This document shows positions 8,335 through 18,800 of a DNA stretch of 64,000 nucleotides, in pieces. The position numbers were made by a program, and so were the translations under genes. A model generated the notes under the pieces. That model worked only from the letters and a program-made list of their open reading frames with translations. It made no database searches and was not told where the DNA came from. This DNA comes from Ideonella oryzae (lineage in GTDB: Bacteria; Pseudomonadota; Gammaproteobacteria; Burkholderiales; Burkholderiaceae_C), in the NCBI RefSeq assembly GCF_024055665.1, contig NZ_JAMXMC010000003.1:346814-410813 (forward strand), written 5' to 3'. How positions within the stretch are numbered: position 1 is the first letter of the stretch; each line of letters begins with the position of its first letter.

Positions 8335-9792
8335 TCAGGCATCCGAAGAGGCCAGGAAGACCTCGCAGCCGCCCCGCGGGTTGGGCACATAGCGGTCCCC
8401 GCCCAGCGGCATGATCTTCGGCCCGAAGGGGTTGGCCGTGCCGATGAACATGCCGTGCGGCGTGGAGACCAGCGTACGCAACCCCATGTTGTACGGGTTG
8501 CCCATGCCGTTGGTGGTCACCGGCACCCAGTTCACGCCGTCATAGCTGCGGTAGAGGTCAAAGCCGCAGGAATGCTCCAGCAGGAATTCGGGGGTGAGCT
8601 TGTTGACGATGTTGGTGAAGGCAGGCGGCCAGCGGCGCCGGTTGGCGTAGCCCAGCACCGAACTCCACTCGAAAGTGCCCATGTAAAGCCAGCCCTCGTG
8701 GGCACACATGCGCCAGAAGTAGCCGTTGAAGAAGTTGTCGAAGCCGGGCAACCAACCCGACAGCGCTTCCTTGCGACCGATGGGCGTGTCACGGCTTTCG
8801 CCCACCAGCAGATCCCAGTGACCGTCGGGCGCGATACGGATCATCTCCGGTGGCGCCGGGCCGATGCGGTTCTGCGTGTCCACACCGCCACCCTGGATGC
8901 CGCCACCGACATAGAGGTGGCCCTTGAACGGGTACAGACTCAGCACGCACTGGTTCAGCGGCCCGCGGTAGGCCCCCTTCTCGACCACCCGCTCCCAGAC
9001 GTAGGGCTTGGGGCCTTCGACCGTGCTGCGCCAGATCTGGAAGCCTTCCAGATTGAAGGTGCCCACGTAGAGGTGGTCGCCGAAGCCAGCCATCTCGAAG
9101 ATGGTCTTGTTGCCTGCGTCACCGAAACCGAAGTCGGACACCGGCTCCCATTCCCCGCTGCCGGGATCGGTGCTCTCGTACACGACCGAGTGGGCTGAGA
9201 CGTTCGGGTTGCCCCCGCGCGAGCCCGCCGGGGTGGTGAACATGCGGCCCTTGAACGGCACCATGGTGCGGATGGTGGTCACCGGCAGTCCACCCAGACC
9301 CGGTTCGCAGGTGGGCTCGAAGTGGTGACCATCGGTGGAGCGCAGGATGTTCGGCCCCGGCCCCCGGGCTGGCGACCAGGTGCTGACAAACAGCTCCGGC
9401 TCGGACGAAGGCGTCGGCTGGTACACCACCATGCCGCGAAAGCCCAGTTCCCGGGGGATGGGCTTGCCGTGGCTGCCGATGATGGTCGGCGCCTTGAAGA
9501 CCTTCTCCCAGCTGTTCTCAGCCGGGGTGTAGCGCCAGATCTCGGCATGCATGTCGAGATCGAACGGGCTTTCCGGACACTCGACGGGCCACACGTCCAT
9601 GCCGATGGGCAGGCGGGCCTTCATGAACGGGAAGTTGCCCCGGGTGGTGGCGACATAGAGATGGTCCTTGTAGTAGGCCATCGAATGCGCATAGGCATTC
9701 AGACCATCTCCAAAGCCCCCATGTGCGATCAGGCGGAAATCGCGCTGACTGAAACCCGGATATGTCCCCAGCTTGTTAGACGGCCGCCGCAC
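8335..9792 (-). CDS. Beta-propeller protein of unknown function
   Basis: About 485 residues made of repeated blades of the type 'hydrophobic-LYVGT-x-N...W-x-S-x-DG...W' (HLYVATTRGNF, LFVSTWSP, MFTTPAGS, HLYVGTFN, HLYVGGGIQ, WLYMGTFEW, MFIGTANPFG), suggesting seven or so blades of a Kelch/BNR-like propeller. No signal peptide is visible, so it is probably cytoplasmic unless the start is misjudged. A GTG at 9792 with GGAAG upstream would overlap the end of the hydrolase gene by 17 bases, consistent with coupled translation; longer in-frame sequence upstream is shadow of the hydrolase. The position between hydrolase and esterase ties it to the synthase operon, but no catalytic function can be read. 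Confidence 0.72.
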   Translation of the reverse strand: MRRPSNKLGTYPGFSQRDFRLIAHGGFGDGLNAYAHSMAYYKDHLYVATTRGNFPFMKARLPIGMDVWPVECPESPFDLDMHAEIWRYTPAENSWEKVFKAPTIIGSHGKPIPRELGFRGMVVYQPTPSSEPELFVSTWSPARGPGPNILRSTDGHHFEPTCEPGLGGLPVTTIRTMVPFKGRMFTTPAGSRGGNPNVSAHSVVYESTDPGSGEWEPVSDFGFGDAGNKTIFEMAGFGDHLYVGTFNLEGFQIWRSTVEGPKPYVWERVVEKGAYRGPLNQCVLSLYPFKGHLYVGGGIQGGGVDTQNRIGPAPPEMIRIAPDGHWDLLVGESRDTPIGRKEALSGWLPGFDNFFNGYFWRMCAHEGWLYMGTFEWSSVLGYANRRRWPPAFTNIVNKLTPEFLLEHSCGFDLYRSYDGVNWVPVTTNGMGNPYNMGLRTLVSTPHGMFIGTANPFGPKIMPLGGDRYVPNPRGGCEVFLASSDA

Positions 9793-10858
9793 TCTGTTCT
9801 TCCGTTGCCATGGCCGCCATGAAGGAGGCCAGCAGTTGCTCCGCCTCCTCACGACTGGCAGCCGGCCCAACCCGGGCCTGTTCACGTGTCATGAAGTACC
9901 ACGCATCGCCGGATTGGATGATCCGGTCGCTGCGGAAAAAGTTCTTCTTCGCCTCGCCCGCACGCTGGCGATGTCGCGCATGGAATTCGCCCCCCCAGAA
10001 GCGCTCGCAGCCATGGATCAGCTCCTTGGGACGCGAGGATGGGAAGAAGTGTCCACCGTCAGGCACCCGCCGAAACACGGCGTGACTCCACACGTTGAGC
10101 AATTCGCGGCCCGTCAGACGGGCCTGGGAATGGTCGCCATACATCGCCATGATCGGGAAGGTCAGCTTGCGCAGTTCTTCCAGGCGCAGGCCGTCATCGC
10201 TGCCCATCAGTTCCTTGCCGGCCTCGGTCTGATCCATCAACCGGATCCACTGGCTGGCCGTGCGGTTGCCGTACTTGCCGATGAAGGGACTCACCAGTTC
10301 CGCCAGCGCGGGCGGCACCTCCTCGCTGCGCAACTGCAGATGCGCCACCTCGGTCAACAGCTTGTAGCCGAAGTACGGGTCGCGGGTGTCCAGGTGGATG
10401 TGGTGGGCGTGCAGGATCGCCTGCATCTCCTCGCCAAACTGTCCGGCCTCCCATTGGCGCTGGTGGCGGGCTGCAGAGATGTGCGTGTCCGCCAGGACCA
10501 GACTGCGAAAGCGCTCGGGCGCCATGCACGCTGCATTCAGGGTGATCACGCCACCGTAGCTGTGCGACAGAAAGTGAGCCTTGGCAATGCCCAGGTGGTC
10601 CATCAAGCCCAACAGGTCACGCGCCTGCTGGGGCGGGGTGTAGCCGCCTGGCGTCATCTCCGAACGGCCATGCCCACGCAGGTCGTACAGCGTGACCCGG
10701 AAACGTTGGGAGAACACCGGCGCGTAGTGAAAGTACCAAAACGCCAGGTTGGTGGCCAGACCATGCACCATCACGAGGTCTTCGACCTCGCCCTCTGCAT
10801 TCTGCGGTTCCATCTGAACATAGTTCAGACGGACACCATTGACTTGTGCGACGGGCAT
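9776..10858 (-). CDS. Alpha/beta-hydrolase with C-terminal extension, candidate chain-release enzyme
   Basis: 360 residues. Residues 1-290 are an alpha/beta-hydrolase: HG oxyanion motif (VHGLATN), DLRGHGRS, nucleophile elbow SHSYGG (Ser100; the usual first Gly is Ser), candidate acids Asp124 (LVLADT, after strand 6) and Asp242 (MYGDHS, after strand 7), and His270 (DGGHFFP). Residues 300-350 form a separate small module (FFRSDRIIQSGDAWYFMTREQ...GPAASREEAEQLL) that resembles short stand-alone proteins I recall as DUF6316. No signal peptide. It starts 154 bases after the second synthase, which lacks a thioesterase domain, and overlaps the propeller gene. It could release or process the chain; a metabolite hydrolase role is equally possible. 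Confidence 0.8.
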   Translation of the reverse strand: MPVAQVNGVRLNYVQMEPQNAEGEVEDLVMVHGLATNLAFWYFHYAPVFSQRFRVTLYDLRGHGRSEMTPGGYTPPQQARDLLGLMDHLGIAKAHFLSHSYGGVITLNAACMAPERFRSLVLADTHISAARHQRQWEAGQFGEEMQAILHAHHIHLDTRDPYFGYKLLTEVAHLQLRSEEVPPALAELVSPFIGKYGNRTASQWIRLMDQTEAGKELMGSDDGLRLEELRKLTFPIMAMYGDHSQARLTGRELLNVWSHAVFRRVPDGGHFFPSSRPKELIHGCERFWGGEFHARHRQRAGEAKKNFFRSDRIIQSGDAWYFMTREQARVGPAASREEAEQLLASFMAAMATEEQSAAAV

Positions 10859-11012
10859 GACGGCTTACTCCAGGTGGCCCGGCGTCCTCGACCGAGCAGG
10901 CATCTCATCCTCTGATTCCATGGACATGGTAGCGCCGCCCTGGCACACCCAAGGGGCACGCTCCCTGCCGTATTTCACGACTTCGGGGCACTGCGCAAGC
11001 GTCAAGGTCACC

Positions 11013-14000
11013 TCAGGACACCTCGGCACCGCCCTGCTCGACGGCCAGGGCAATCACGGTCTGGGCATCCCGGTACAGGGAGACCTCCATCTGCATGTCG
11101 TCGTGCACCACCTGGGCGTTTTGCCCTGCCGCATCCAGGAATCGAACCTCGAACCTCTCCGGCTGGCCCTGCAGTCCGGTGCCGAGACACTTCGCCGCAG
11201 CTTCCTTGGCACACCAGAGGGCCAGCAGGTGTTCGCTCTGCTGACCAGCAGGAATCGCGCCAAGGGCTGAACGCTCCTGTTCGCTCAACGATGCGGCAAA
11301 CAGCTCTGGACTGCGAATGCGCCCCCATTGCTCTGCATCCACCCCCACCGGCACCTGCGGTGGGTTGACCGCCACCACACTGCCCCAATCGTTGTGGGTC
11401 AGCGAGATCTCGGGCGCTGCGATCAACTGGTCACGCCACCAGCCATCCACCCAAGGGGCGCCGAGCGCGTCGTGGCGCACCTCGATCTCGGACGAATAAA
11501 GCCACTCGCCCGTCTGCTGAGCGACCCAATAGCGCACCGCCTCCTTGATGCAGGCTCGGCCGAGCAGCCATTGGCGCTTGTGGCGCGCATTGCCGGTCAG
11601 CGCGGCCCAATCCTCACGCTCACCAGCGCTGAGGTAGATGTGGGCCAGGATGCGCAGGAAGATGTTGGCAGACTGGCTGCAGAAGTCTTCTGGCAGATGC
11701 TCCAGCGCCCAGACCAGCGTGCCGCGTTCGGCACCGGCCGCCATGGGCTGCCCCAGCCAGCCTTGGAGCGGATCGCGCCGCACCTGGTAGAAGCGATTGG
11801 GCACCGGGAAGAACACGTTCACCAGATTGCGCACCCGCACCAGCGGCTGGCCCTGGGCGTCCAGGCATTCGAACTGCCAGGCACGCGGTGCCGACACCGC
11901 ATTGCTCGACGGATCCAGCGAGTGCTGGCGGGCCTGCAGGCGCAGCTGCGACAGATCGGCCGGGCAAGGGCTGTAGAGCTCGATGCGATCGATGGTCGAC
12001 GGGAAGCAGTTGAAGTCGGTGCCGGCGAACTGGGCAATCCAGTAGGCGGCCAGCTGCCCCATGGCATCCAGCAGCACCGGGTTCAGCACCAGCTTTGTCG
12101 GCTGCCCCGACACGAAGAAGTCGTTCAGGCTCACCGGCGAGAGCTGGCAGTCGATGCCGGCATCGTCCCAGCCATCGATGTGGGTGATGCTCTGGAACAC
12201 CGGGCCATGGAACATGCCGCAGGTGTAGAGCTCCTCGTCGTTCCACAGGGAGCTGCGCCATTCACCCAGCGAGGCCAGCCCGGGCAACTGCCAGACGGGC
12301 TGGAACAGGAACTCGCCGCTGACCAGCTTGCCCGACGGGCCGGACAGCACCGCCGCGTAGCGCTGCTGGGCCGCATCGACCAGACGAGCCTCAACGGTGA
12401 GAGTCACCTCACCCGCGTCGAGTGCGATCCAGTCAAAGGCGCGGACATGCTCGACCACGGTCACGTTGACATTGCCAGCCAAGGCCGCACAGGCCTGGGC
12501 CATGATCTCCAGGCTGACCATCATCGGCACGCAGGACAGACCCAGAACTCCGTCCTGGGGATCCACCCGCCCAGACAGCACATGGTCACGCAGGAAGTTG
12601 TCCCGGGCCAGGCTCAAGGTGCTGCGCGCCACCAGGTGCTCGGCATCCTGCTCGACGATCTCGTCCAGGAAGCCGGTGGCTGCGGCCACCGGATCCAGTG
12701 TCACGACGCCTTCGGCCTCCATGGCATCAGGCTGCAGACGATCCATCACCGACTGCTGCTGAGCGAGGAAGCCACGCATCATGTCGAAATACTCGCCCAT
12801 CACCTGCTGGCGCAACACCAGCTCGGCGTCCTCGGTGACCTGCACCGGCGCCGTCGAGGTGGCCGGGGCTGCCACGGGGGGGAGCTGGGAAACCGACGCG
12901 GTGGCCTGGGCCGGCGGAACCGGCGCAGACACCGCCTGCACCACCATGGGCGCGGCCAGCGTCCCCAACTGGGCGCGCTCCGCCTCGGTCAGGTGCATCT
13001 GCGGCATGGTGTTGTCCAGCAGAATGCCCTTGGCCTTGGGCACGGACAGGTCGCCCAGCGACACCTGTGTGAGCGCACGTTGCTCGAACAGCTTGCCCAA
13101 CGCCACCGGCTTGCGGTTGACCCAGAGCTGGCCCAGCACCATCAGGAACTGGTCCACGCCCGGGCGCTTGCGCTGGTTGGTGGCCACGGCCACGTACTCG
13201 CGCCCGGCCAGGATGTCGTTCACAAAGGCCGTCAGGTTGGCGGACGGTCCCACCTCGATGAACCAGCGGACGCCCTCGTCGTGCATCTTCTGGATCGTCT
13301 CGCGGAAGCGCACCGTGGTGGACCACTGTGACGCAGCCGTCTGGCGGATGGCCGCGGCACCGTCCGGGAACAGACCAGTGGTGGCACAGGAATACAGCGG
13401 CACGCGGGGCGAACCCAGCTTGATGGCCTTGTAGTACTTCAGGAAGGCCTTGGTGACGGTGTCGAAGGCCGGCGTGTGGTAACCGCGGTCAAAGGGCAGC
13501 GGCATGCAGATGGCACCGGCCTGGGTCAGGCGCTGCTGCAGCGTGGCCATCACATCGACGGCCCCGTAGAGGATCACCTGGTTGGCGCAGTTGTCCATGG
13601 CCACGACCACGCCCGGGCCGCTCTCGGCCAGATGCTGGTCCAGGCTGGGACGGTCCATGGCACCGACAGCCAGCAGTGCGCCGGTCGGGATCGAGCCATT
13701 GGCCAGCTCTTCACGGTAGACACGGTTGAGCTCGCGGATGAACTCGGCCAGCTCTTGCGACGAGGCCGCCGGAATGGCGCCGGAGGCCGCCAGGGCCGAT
13801 GACTCACCCGAGCTGTGGCCCAACATGACGTCAGGCTGCACGCCCATCGTGCCCAGCAGGGCGTTGAGCGCCTGCGCGCCCACGAACACGGCCTCGGAGC
13901 CGACGTCCATGTCGTGCATGCGCCGCTCGAGCTCGGCACGGCGCTCCTCGCTCAGCCCCGTGGGCGGCGGGAAGGCGATGTCGGTGCGACGCTCGCCCGG

Positions 14001-15836
14001 CACGTCCGGGTACAGACCGCACCAGAAATCCAGCCAGTCGCGCACGTCGTCAAAGCACTGGGCCATGTCCGACAGCATGGCGCTGTACTGCGAGCCTTCG
14101 CCCGGGAAAATGAAGGCCAGCTTGCCCTCCAGCGGCTGAGCGCTGTAGAACATGCCGCCGCGGGTGGCCCAGGACGTGGCGCCACCGCTGCCCAGCTTCT
14201 TGAGCGCCTGCTGCAGCTGCTTGTTCAGCCCGACGGCATCGCTGGCGACGACCGCCAGGCGGCAGGCCCCCTCGCCCACCTGGCCGGCCAGCGAGGCGGC
14301 GATGTCGCCCATCGACAGGTCGGTGCGCGCGGTCAGCCAGGCCTGGACCTGCGTGATGCGCTCGACCAGGGCCTCGGTGCTCTCAGCCGCGAGCACGCAC
14401 AGCTCGGACGGCCAGGGCAGGCAGCGCGCCGGCTTGGCCGCGGCCACCGGGGCCTCTTCCAGCACTGCGTGGGTGTTGATGCCGCCGAAGCCGAAGGAAT
14501 TCACCCCCGCACGGCGCGGGGCACCCTGCGGCGTGATCCACGGGCGGGTTTCGTTGTTGACGTAGAGCGTCGTGTCGTCAATGCCCAGCTCGGGGTTCAC
14601 CTCGCCGCACAGCATCGGCGGCAGCACCTTGTGGTGCAGGGCCAGCGATGCCTTGATCAGCCCCGCCATGCCCGCCGCCGGGATGGTGTGGCTGATCATG
14701 GACTTGACCGAACCCAAGGCAATGCTGCCCTGCGCCGCCGTGCGGGTGCCGAACACCGACTTGAGCGAGGCGATCTCGGTCTTGTCACCCAGCGGGATGC
14801 CCGTACCGTGGGCTTCCACCAGCCCCACCGTGGACGGGTCTACGCGGCTTTCGGCATAGGCCCGTTGCACGGCCAGCGATTCGCCTTCCATGCTGGGAGC
14901 CAGCAGACCGGTGCCCCGACCGTCACTGGACTGGCCCACGCCACGCAGCACGGCATAGACCCGGTCGCCATCGGCCAACGCCTCGTCCAGCAGCTTCAGC
15001 ACCACCATGCCCAGGCCCTCGCCCAGCAGGGTGCCGTCGCTGCCCTTCTCGAAGGGCCGCACCTTGCCGCGGCCGCTGAGGGCCCCGAGCTGGGTGAAGA
15101 TCACCGCCACTTCGGCCGGCAGGGAGGCGTTCACGCCACCCGCGATCATCAGTTTGCTGCGCCCCAGGCGCAGTTCGTCCATGGCCGCGTTGACCGCCAG
15201 CAGCGAGGACGAGCAGGCCGCATCCACCAGGTAGTTGGGGCCCTTGAGGTTCAGCCGGTTGGCGATGCGGCCGGTCATCACGTTGGGCACCAGGCCCGGA
15301 GCGATGTCCGGCGTGGCCGCCGGAAGCTTCTTGGCCAGCAACGCGCGCACCGATTCCAGCTGTTCCGGCCCCAGGTGGGGGCAGGCCGCCTGCAGGATCT
15401 CCACCGTCTGGTCCACCACGATGTGGTTCTGGATCAGCGTGCCCTGCCCGCGGTGCAGGTAGGTGCTGTGGCCCAGCACGATGCCGGTGTCGCGGTGGTC
15501 GTAGGCTAGGTCGAGGTAGCCCGCGTCCTTCAGGGCCTCGGCCGCCACCTTCAGGGCCAGGAATTGGTCGGGCTCGCCACCGTCCAGCGAGCTCGGCATG
15601 ATGCCGAATTCGCGCGGATCGAAGCGGTACAGGTCCCGCAGATAGCCCCCATAGGGCGTCTTGATGCGACCGCTGTCCAGATAGCGCTGGGCATCCCAGG
15701 AGTCCACCGGTTCGGAGATGGCATCCACCCCGCCGATGATGTTGCGCCAGAACGCCTGCAGATTGGGGGCCTGCGGGTACATGCAGGCCATGCCGATGAT
15801 GGCGACAGGCGCCGGGGTGGATGCGTTCCCGCTCAC
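11013..15836 (-). CDS. Iterative synthase KS-AT-DH with fused 4'-phosphopantetheinyl transferase
   Basis: About 1607 residues. The GTG at 15836 has an excellent Shine-Dalgarno sequence (AAGGAG, 5 bases away); an ATG at 15863 lacks one. Domains in order: ketosynthase (about 10-440; active Cys208 in VDAACSSSL, His in EAHGTG, and SHTIPAAG where the usual first residue is Gly), acyltransferase (570-890; Ser675 in GHSSGE), a linker with the helical motif MGEYFDMMRGFLAQQ, hot-dog dehydratase (1060-1370; His1085 in RDHVLSG, Asp in LNPVLLDAMGQ), and a Sfp-type phosphopantetheinyl transferase (1400-1600; GVDAEQW near 1500 and WCAKEAAAK near 1545). No carrier domain is present, so it must act on the ACP of its partner or of the distant ACP-sulfotransferase. 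The nearest architectures I recall are PUFA (Pfa) and heterocyst-glycolipid (Hgl) synthases. Confidence 0.92.
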   Translation of the reverse strand: MSGNASTPAPVAIIGMACMYPQAPNLQAFWRNIIGGVDAISEPVDSWDAQRYLDSGRIKTPYGGYLRDLYRFDPREFGIMPSSLDGGEPDQFLALKVAAEALKDAGYLDLAYDHRDTGIVLGHSTYLHRGQGTLIQNHIVVDQTVEILQAACPHLGPEQLESVRALLAKKLPAATPDIAPGLVPNVMTGRIANRLNLKGPNYLVDAACSSSLLAVNAAMDELRLGRSKLMIAGGVNASLPAEVAVIFTQLGALSGRGKVRPFEKGSDGTLLGEGLGMVVLKLLDEALADGDRVYAVLRGVGQSSDGRGTGLLAPSMEGESLAVQRAYAESRVDPSTVGLVEAHGTGIPLGDKTEIASLKSVFGTRTAAQGSIALGSVKSMISHTIPAAGMAGLIKASLALHHKVLPPMLCGEVNPELGIDDTTLYVNNETRPWITPQGAPRRAGVNSFGFGGINTHAVLEEAPVAAAKPARCLPWPSELCVLAAESTEALVERITQVQAWLTARTDLSMGDIAASLAGQVGEGACRLAVVASDAVGLNKQLQQALKKLGSGGATSWATRGGMFYSAQPLEGKLAFIFPGEGSQYSAMLSDMAQCFDDVRDWLDFWCGLYPDVPGERRTDIAFPPPTGLSEERRAELERRMHDMDVGSEAVFVGAQALNALLGTMGVQPDVMLGHSSGESSALAASGAIPAASSQELAEFIRELNRVYREELANGSIPTGALLAVGAMDRPSLDQHLAESGPGVVVAMDNCANQVILYGAVDVMATLQQRLTQAGAICMPLPFDRGYHTPAFDTVTKAFLKYYKAIKLGSPRVPLYSCATTGLFPDGAAAIRQTAASQWSTTVRFRETIQKMHDEGVRWFIEVGPSANLTAFVNDILAGREYVAVATNQRKRPGVDQFLMVLGQLWVNRKPVALGKLFEQRALTQVSLGDLSVPKAKGILLDNTMPQMHLTEAERAQLGTLAAPMVVQAVSAPVPPAQATASVSQLPPVAAPATSTAPVQVTEDAELVLRQQVMGEYFDMMRGFLAQQQSVMDRLQPDAMEAEGVVTLDPVAAATGFLDEIVEQDAEHLVARSTLSLARDNFLRDHVLSGRVDPQDGVLGLSCVPMMVSLEIMAQACAALAGNVNVTVVEHVRAFDWIALDAGEVTLTVEARLVDAAQQRYAAVLSGPSGKLVSGEFLFQPVWQLPGLASLGEWRSSLWNDEELYTCGMFHGPVFQSITHIDGWDDAGIDCQLSPVSLNDFFVSGQPTKLVLNPVLLDAMGQLAAYWIAQFAGTDFNCFPSTIDRIELYSPCPADLSQLRLQARQHSLDPSSNAVSAPRAWQFECLDAQGQPLVRVRNLVNVFFPVPNRFYQVRRDPLQGWLGQPMAAGAERGTLVWALEHLPEDFCSQSANIFLRILAHIYLSAGEREDWAALTGNARHKRQWLLGRACIKEAVRYWVAQQTGEWLYSSEIEVRHDALGAPWVDGWWRDQLIAAPEISLTHNDWGSVVAVNPPQVPVGVDAEQWGRIRSPELFAASLSEQERSALGAIPAGQQSEHLLALWCAKEAAAKCLGTGLQGQPERFEVRFLDAAGQNAQVVHDDMQMEVSLYRDAQTVIALAVEQGGAEVS

Positions 15837-15873
15837 GGGGACTCCTTGGGAAAGATCGGTCATTGCAACAAAC

Positions 15874-18800
15874 TCACACCGACGACTTGCTGGGCTGCTG
15901 ACCGGCGGTGCCGCCCAGCCGGTTTAGGGCCTGGCTGGCGATGCACTGCATGTCCTCGATCATCATCACCACCTCGCCGGCGGCGTTGGTGTAGTAGACG
16001 TTGGCACCCACCAAACCGGCATCGTCCAGCGGCACCACCTCCAGCTCCATCGTCATCTGCTCGGGCAGTTGGTCCACGTAGCGGACCACCCGGCCGAAGC
16101 GAGTCGGCAGGCAGGTCTCGTTGCGGAACTCGCGTGCCCAGACGATGGCCAGCTGCGGACCGGCGTCGATGATCGCGGGGTCGAACACCCAGTGGTCATG
16201 CTCGGCCGGCACACCGCGCAGCCAGCCATGGGGCGCGCTGGGCACCACGGCGGCGGCGGCAGCATCGGACGACAGGCCCTTGAGCGCCGTCATCACCCGG
16301 AAGCGAGGGCCGTGGAACAGGAACTGGTCATAGGCCTGGGCCACCGGCAGCTTCTTCTCGAAGCGCGCGCGCACCGGGTGGCTGAAGCCTTCGGGCAGGC
16401 GCTGCTCCAGCCGCAGCACGGCCTTGTAGTGCACGACCGTCTTGCCGCCCTGCTGCTCGCTCTGCAGCGTGGCCACCACCTCGAAACCTTCCGCGCTGCC
16501 ATAGGGCGGCGGGTTGATCACGATGTCGAAGCGGCGCACGGCCTCCTTGAGCTCCACGCCCTTCATCAGACGGAAGTCCTTGACCTCCACCACACGCCAG
16601 CCCGGCCACAGCGCGTGGCCCGCCTGGGACAGCAGTTCCAGCGCCACGGCCGCCGGCAGCACCGGGGTCGCATCGATGCGGTGTTCCTGCAGGTAGGCAT
16701 GGTTGGCGTCGATGGCGAAGCTCACCACCTGGCCGCCCATCGGCAGGGTCATCATCTCGGCGGCACCGAGCAGCGCACCCAGCACCTTGCCGGGGGCCGC
16801 CGGGGCCTGCAGCTGCACCTGGCCCAAGTCGGCCTCACGCTGCTCCCAGGGGCCTTCGCCACAGATGATCTCGATGTAGGTGTCGTCCGTGCGCAGCAGC
16901 TCATCCTTGAGCAGCTGCCGGCCGGCCGCAGCCGTCACCAGGTAGACGCCCTTCTCGGCGAACTTGGCCTCGGTCTCGGCGGTGACCATGCCGGCACCGA
17001 ACATCGTCGGCCCCCACGGTCCCCAGCACAGGGCGTTGACGTTGACCTGGCCACCCCAGCGACGGTAGAGCTGGCAGCACAGGCGGTTCATCAGCTCGTT
17101 GGCCGTGGCGTAGTCGGACTGGCCACTGTTGCCGTACCGGCCGGCCACCGAGCTGAACACGGTCAGGAAACGCAGCGACTCGGCGCGCAGGTACTTCTGC
17201 AGCAGCAGCAAGCCGATGACCTTGGTGTTGACCACACGGTCCCAGCTGTCCGAGGCCTTGTCCACCAGGAACTTGTCCTCGATCACGCCGGCACCGTGCA
17301 GCACGCCGTGGATGGCACCGAACTGGGCGTAGAGGTCCTCGATGAGGCCCTTCATGCCAGCGTCGTCACCCACGTCGACCGAGCGGTACTCGACCTTGGC
17401 CCCGCGCTGCTCGAAGTCGGCGCGGTTGCCCAGCATTTCGCGGGCGGCCATCACGGCCGCCACCTTCTTCTGGATCTCGGCCGGCTTGAGCGAACTCTTG
17501 CCCGCGCGCACTTCGGCGATGAAGTGCTGGCGCAGGGCCTCCGGCGTGGCCAGCGCGGCCTGCTCGGCAGGCTCGGCCTCGGGCCAGGCACCGCGCCCTG
17601 TCAGCACCAGGGTGTTGCCGGGCAGCGCCAGTTCGCGCAACACCTCGGCGGTGATGCCGCGGGCGCCACCGGTGGCCAGCACCACGATGCCCTGCAGCCG
17701 GGCCATGCGGGCCGGGTCCACCGGCGCCACCATGGCCTCGGTCTTGAAGACCGTGCGCTGTCCGTCGGGATAGCCCACCTCCTGGCGGCCACCCACGACC
17801 TCCAGCTCGGTCATCACGGTCTGGATCTGGGCCGCCGGCGACTGGCCGGGATCCAGGTCCACAATCTTGACCCGCAGCTCAGGACGTTCCTCGTGGAAGG
17901 ACTTGAGCATGCCGGCAGCGCCGGACTGCAGGGTCAGGCCGGCCGGCACATGGGCACCGGCACGGTTGAAGTAGCCGCCCAGCGCGCTGACCGACATCAC
18001 ATGGGCACCCTCGCCCAGGCTGGTCGACAGTTCGCGCAGCAGCAGGAACAACGATTTCTCGTTCACCAGCAGTTGCTGGCGCCATTCGGCCACCGAGCCT
18101 TGCGGGGGCAGCATCTCGCTGCCCAGCTCGGCCAGGTGAACCAGGCCGGCCAAGGGCTGCGCGCCTTCGCGCAGCTTGGCCGCCCATTCGATCAGGGCCG
18201 ATTCACTGCCCAGCACGTCGCGTCCCACCAGGACGGACTCGCGACCCTGCTCGCGCAGGGCCCCTGCCAGGGCCTTGGCCTGACCTGTCAGGTCATCGGT
18301 GATGACAAACAGGCCGGCCTTGAGCTGCTTCAGTGCATCGGCTTCCAGGGCTTCGTGCACGGGCACGACAACATGCCGAGGCGGGTGGCTGCTGCTGGCG
18401 GAGGCAGCAACCTTTGATCCCGTCTCGGCAACATCAAAAGGGCTGGCGACAGCGCTCCCGCTCTTGGCCGAACCCATGATGTCCAGCATGCCGTTCAGCG
18501 TGGGCTGGGTGTTGAGCTTGCTGCGGCTCTCGGTCAGCGCAGCGCGCAGGCCTTCGGGCAGCTTCTGCAGCATGGCGCCGACGACTTCGATGCGCTTGAT
18601 CGAATCAATGCCGAGGTCCGACTCGAGGTTCTGGTCCAGACCCACCATGTCGCGCGGGTAGCCGGTCTTCTCCTCGACGATGGACAGCAGCATGTCAATC
18701 ATCTGCTCGCGGCTCAGCGCCGCGCCAGCCGCGGGTGCGGCGGCGGCCACCGGAGCTGCCACAGGGGCAGGCTTGGCTGCCACGGGGGCGGGCACCGGAG

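Noticed and set aside
10859-11012. A possible small gene (about 46 residues from a GTG, ending GHLE) between the second synthase and the hydrolase
   Set aside because: No good ribosome-binding site and no recognisable features; the stretch reads as untranslated spacer with chance open frame in GC-rich DNA.
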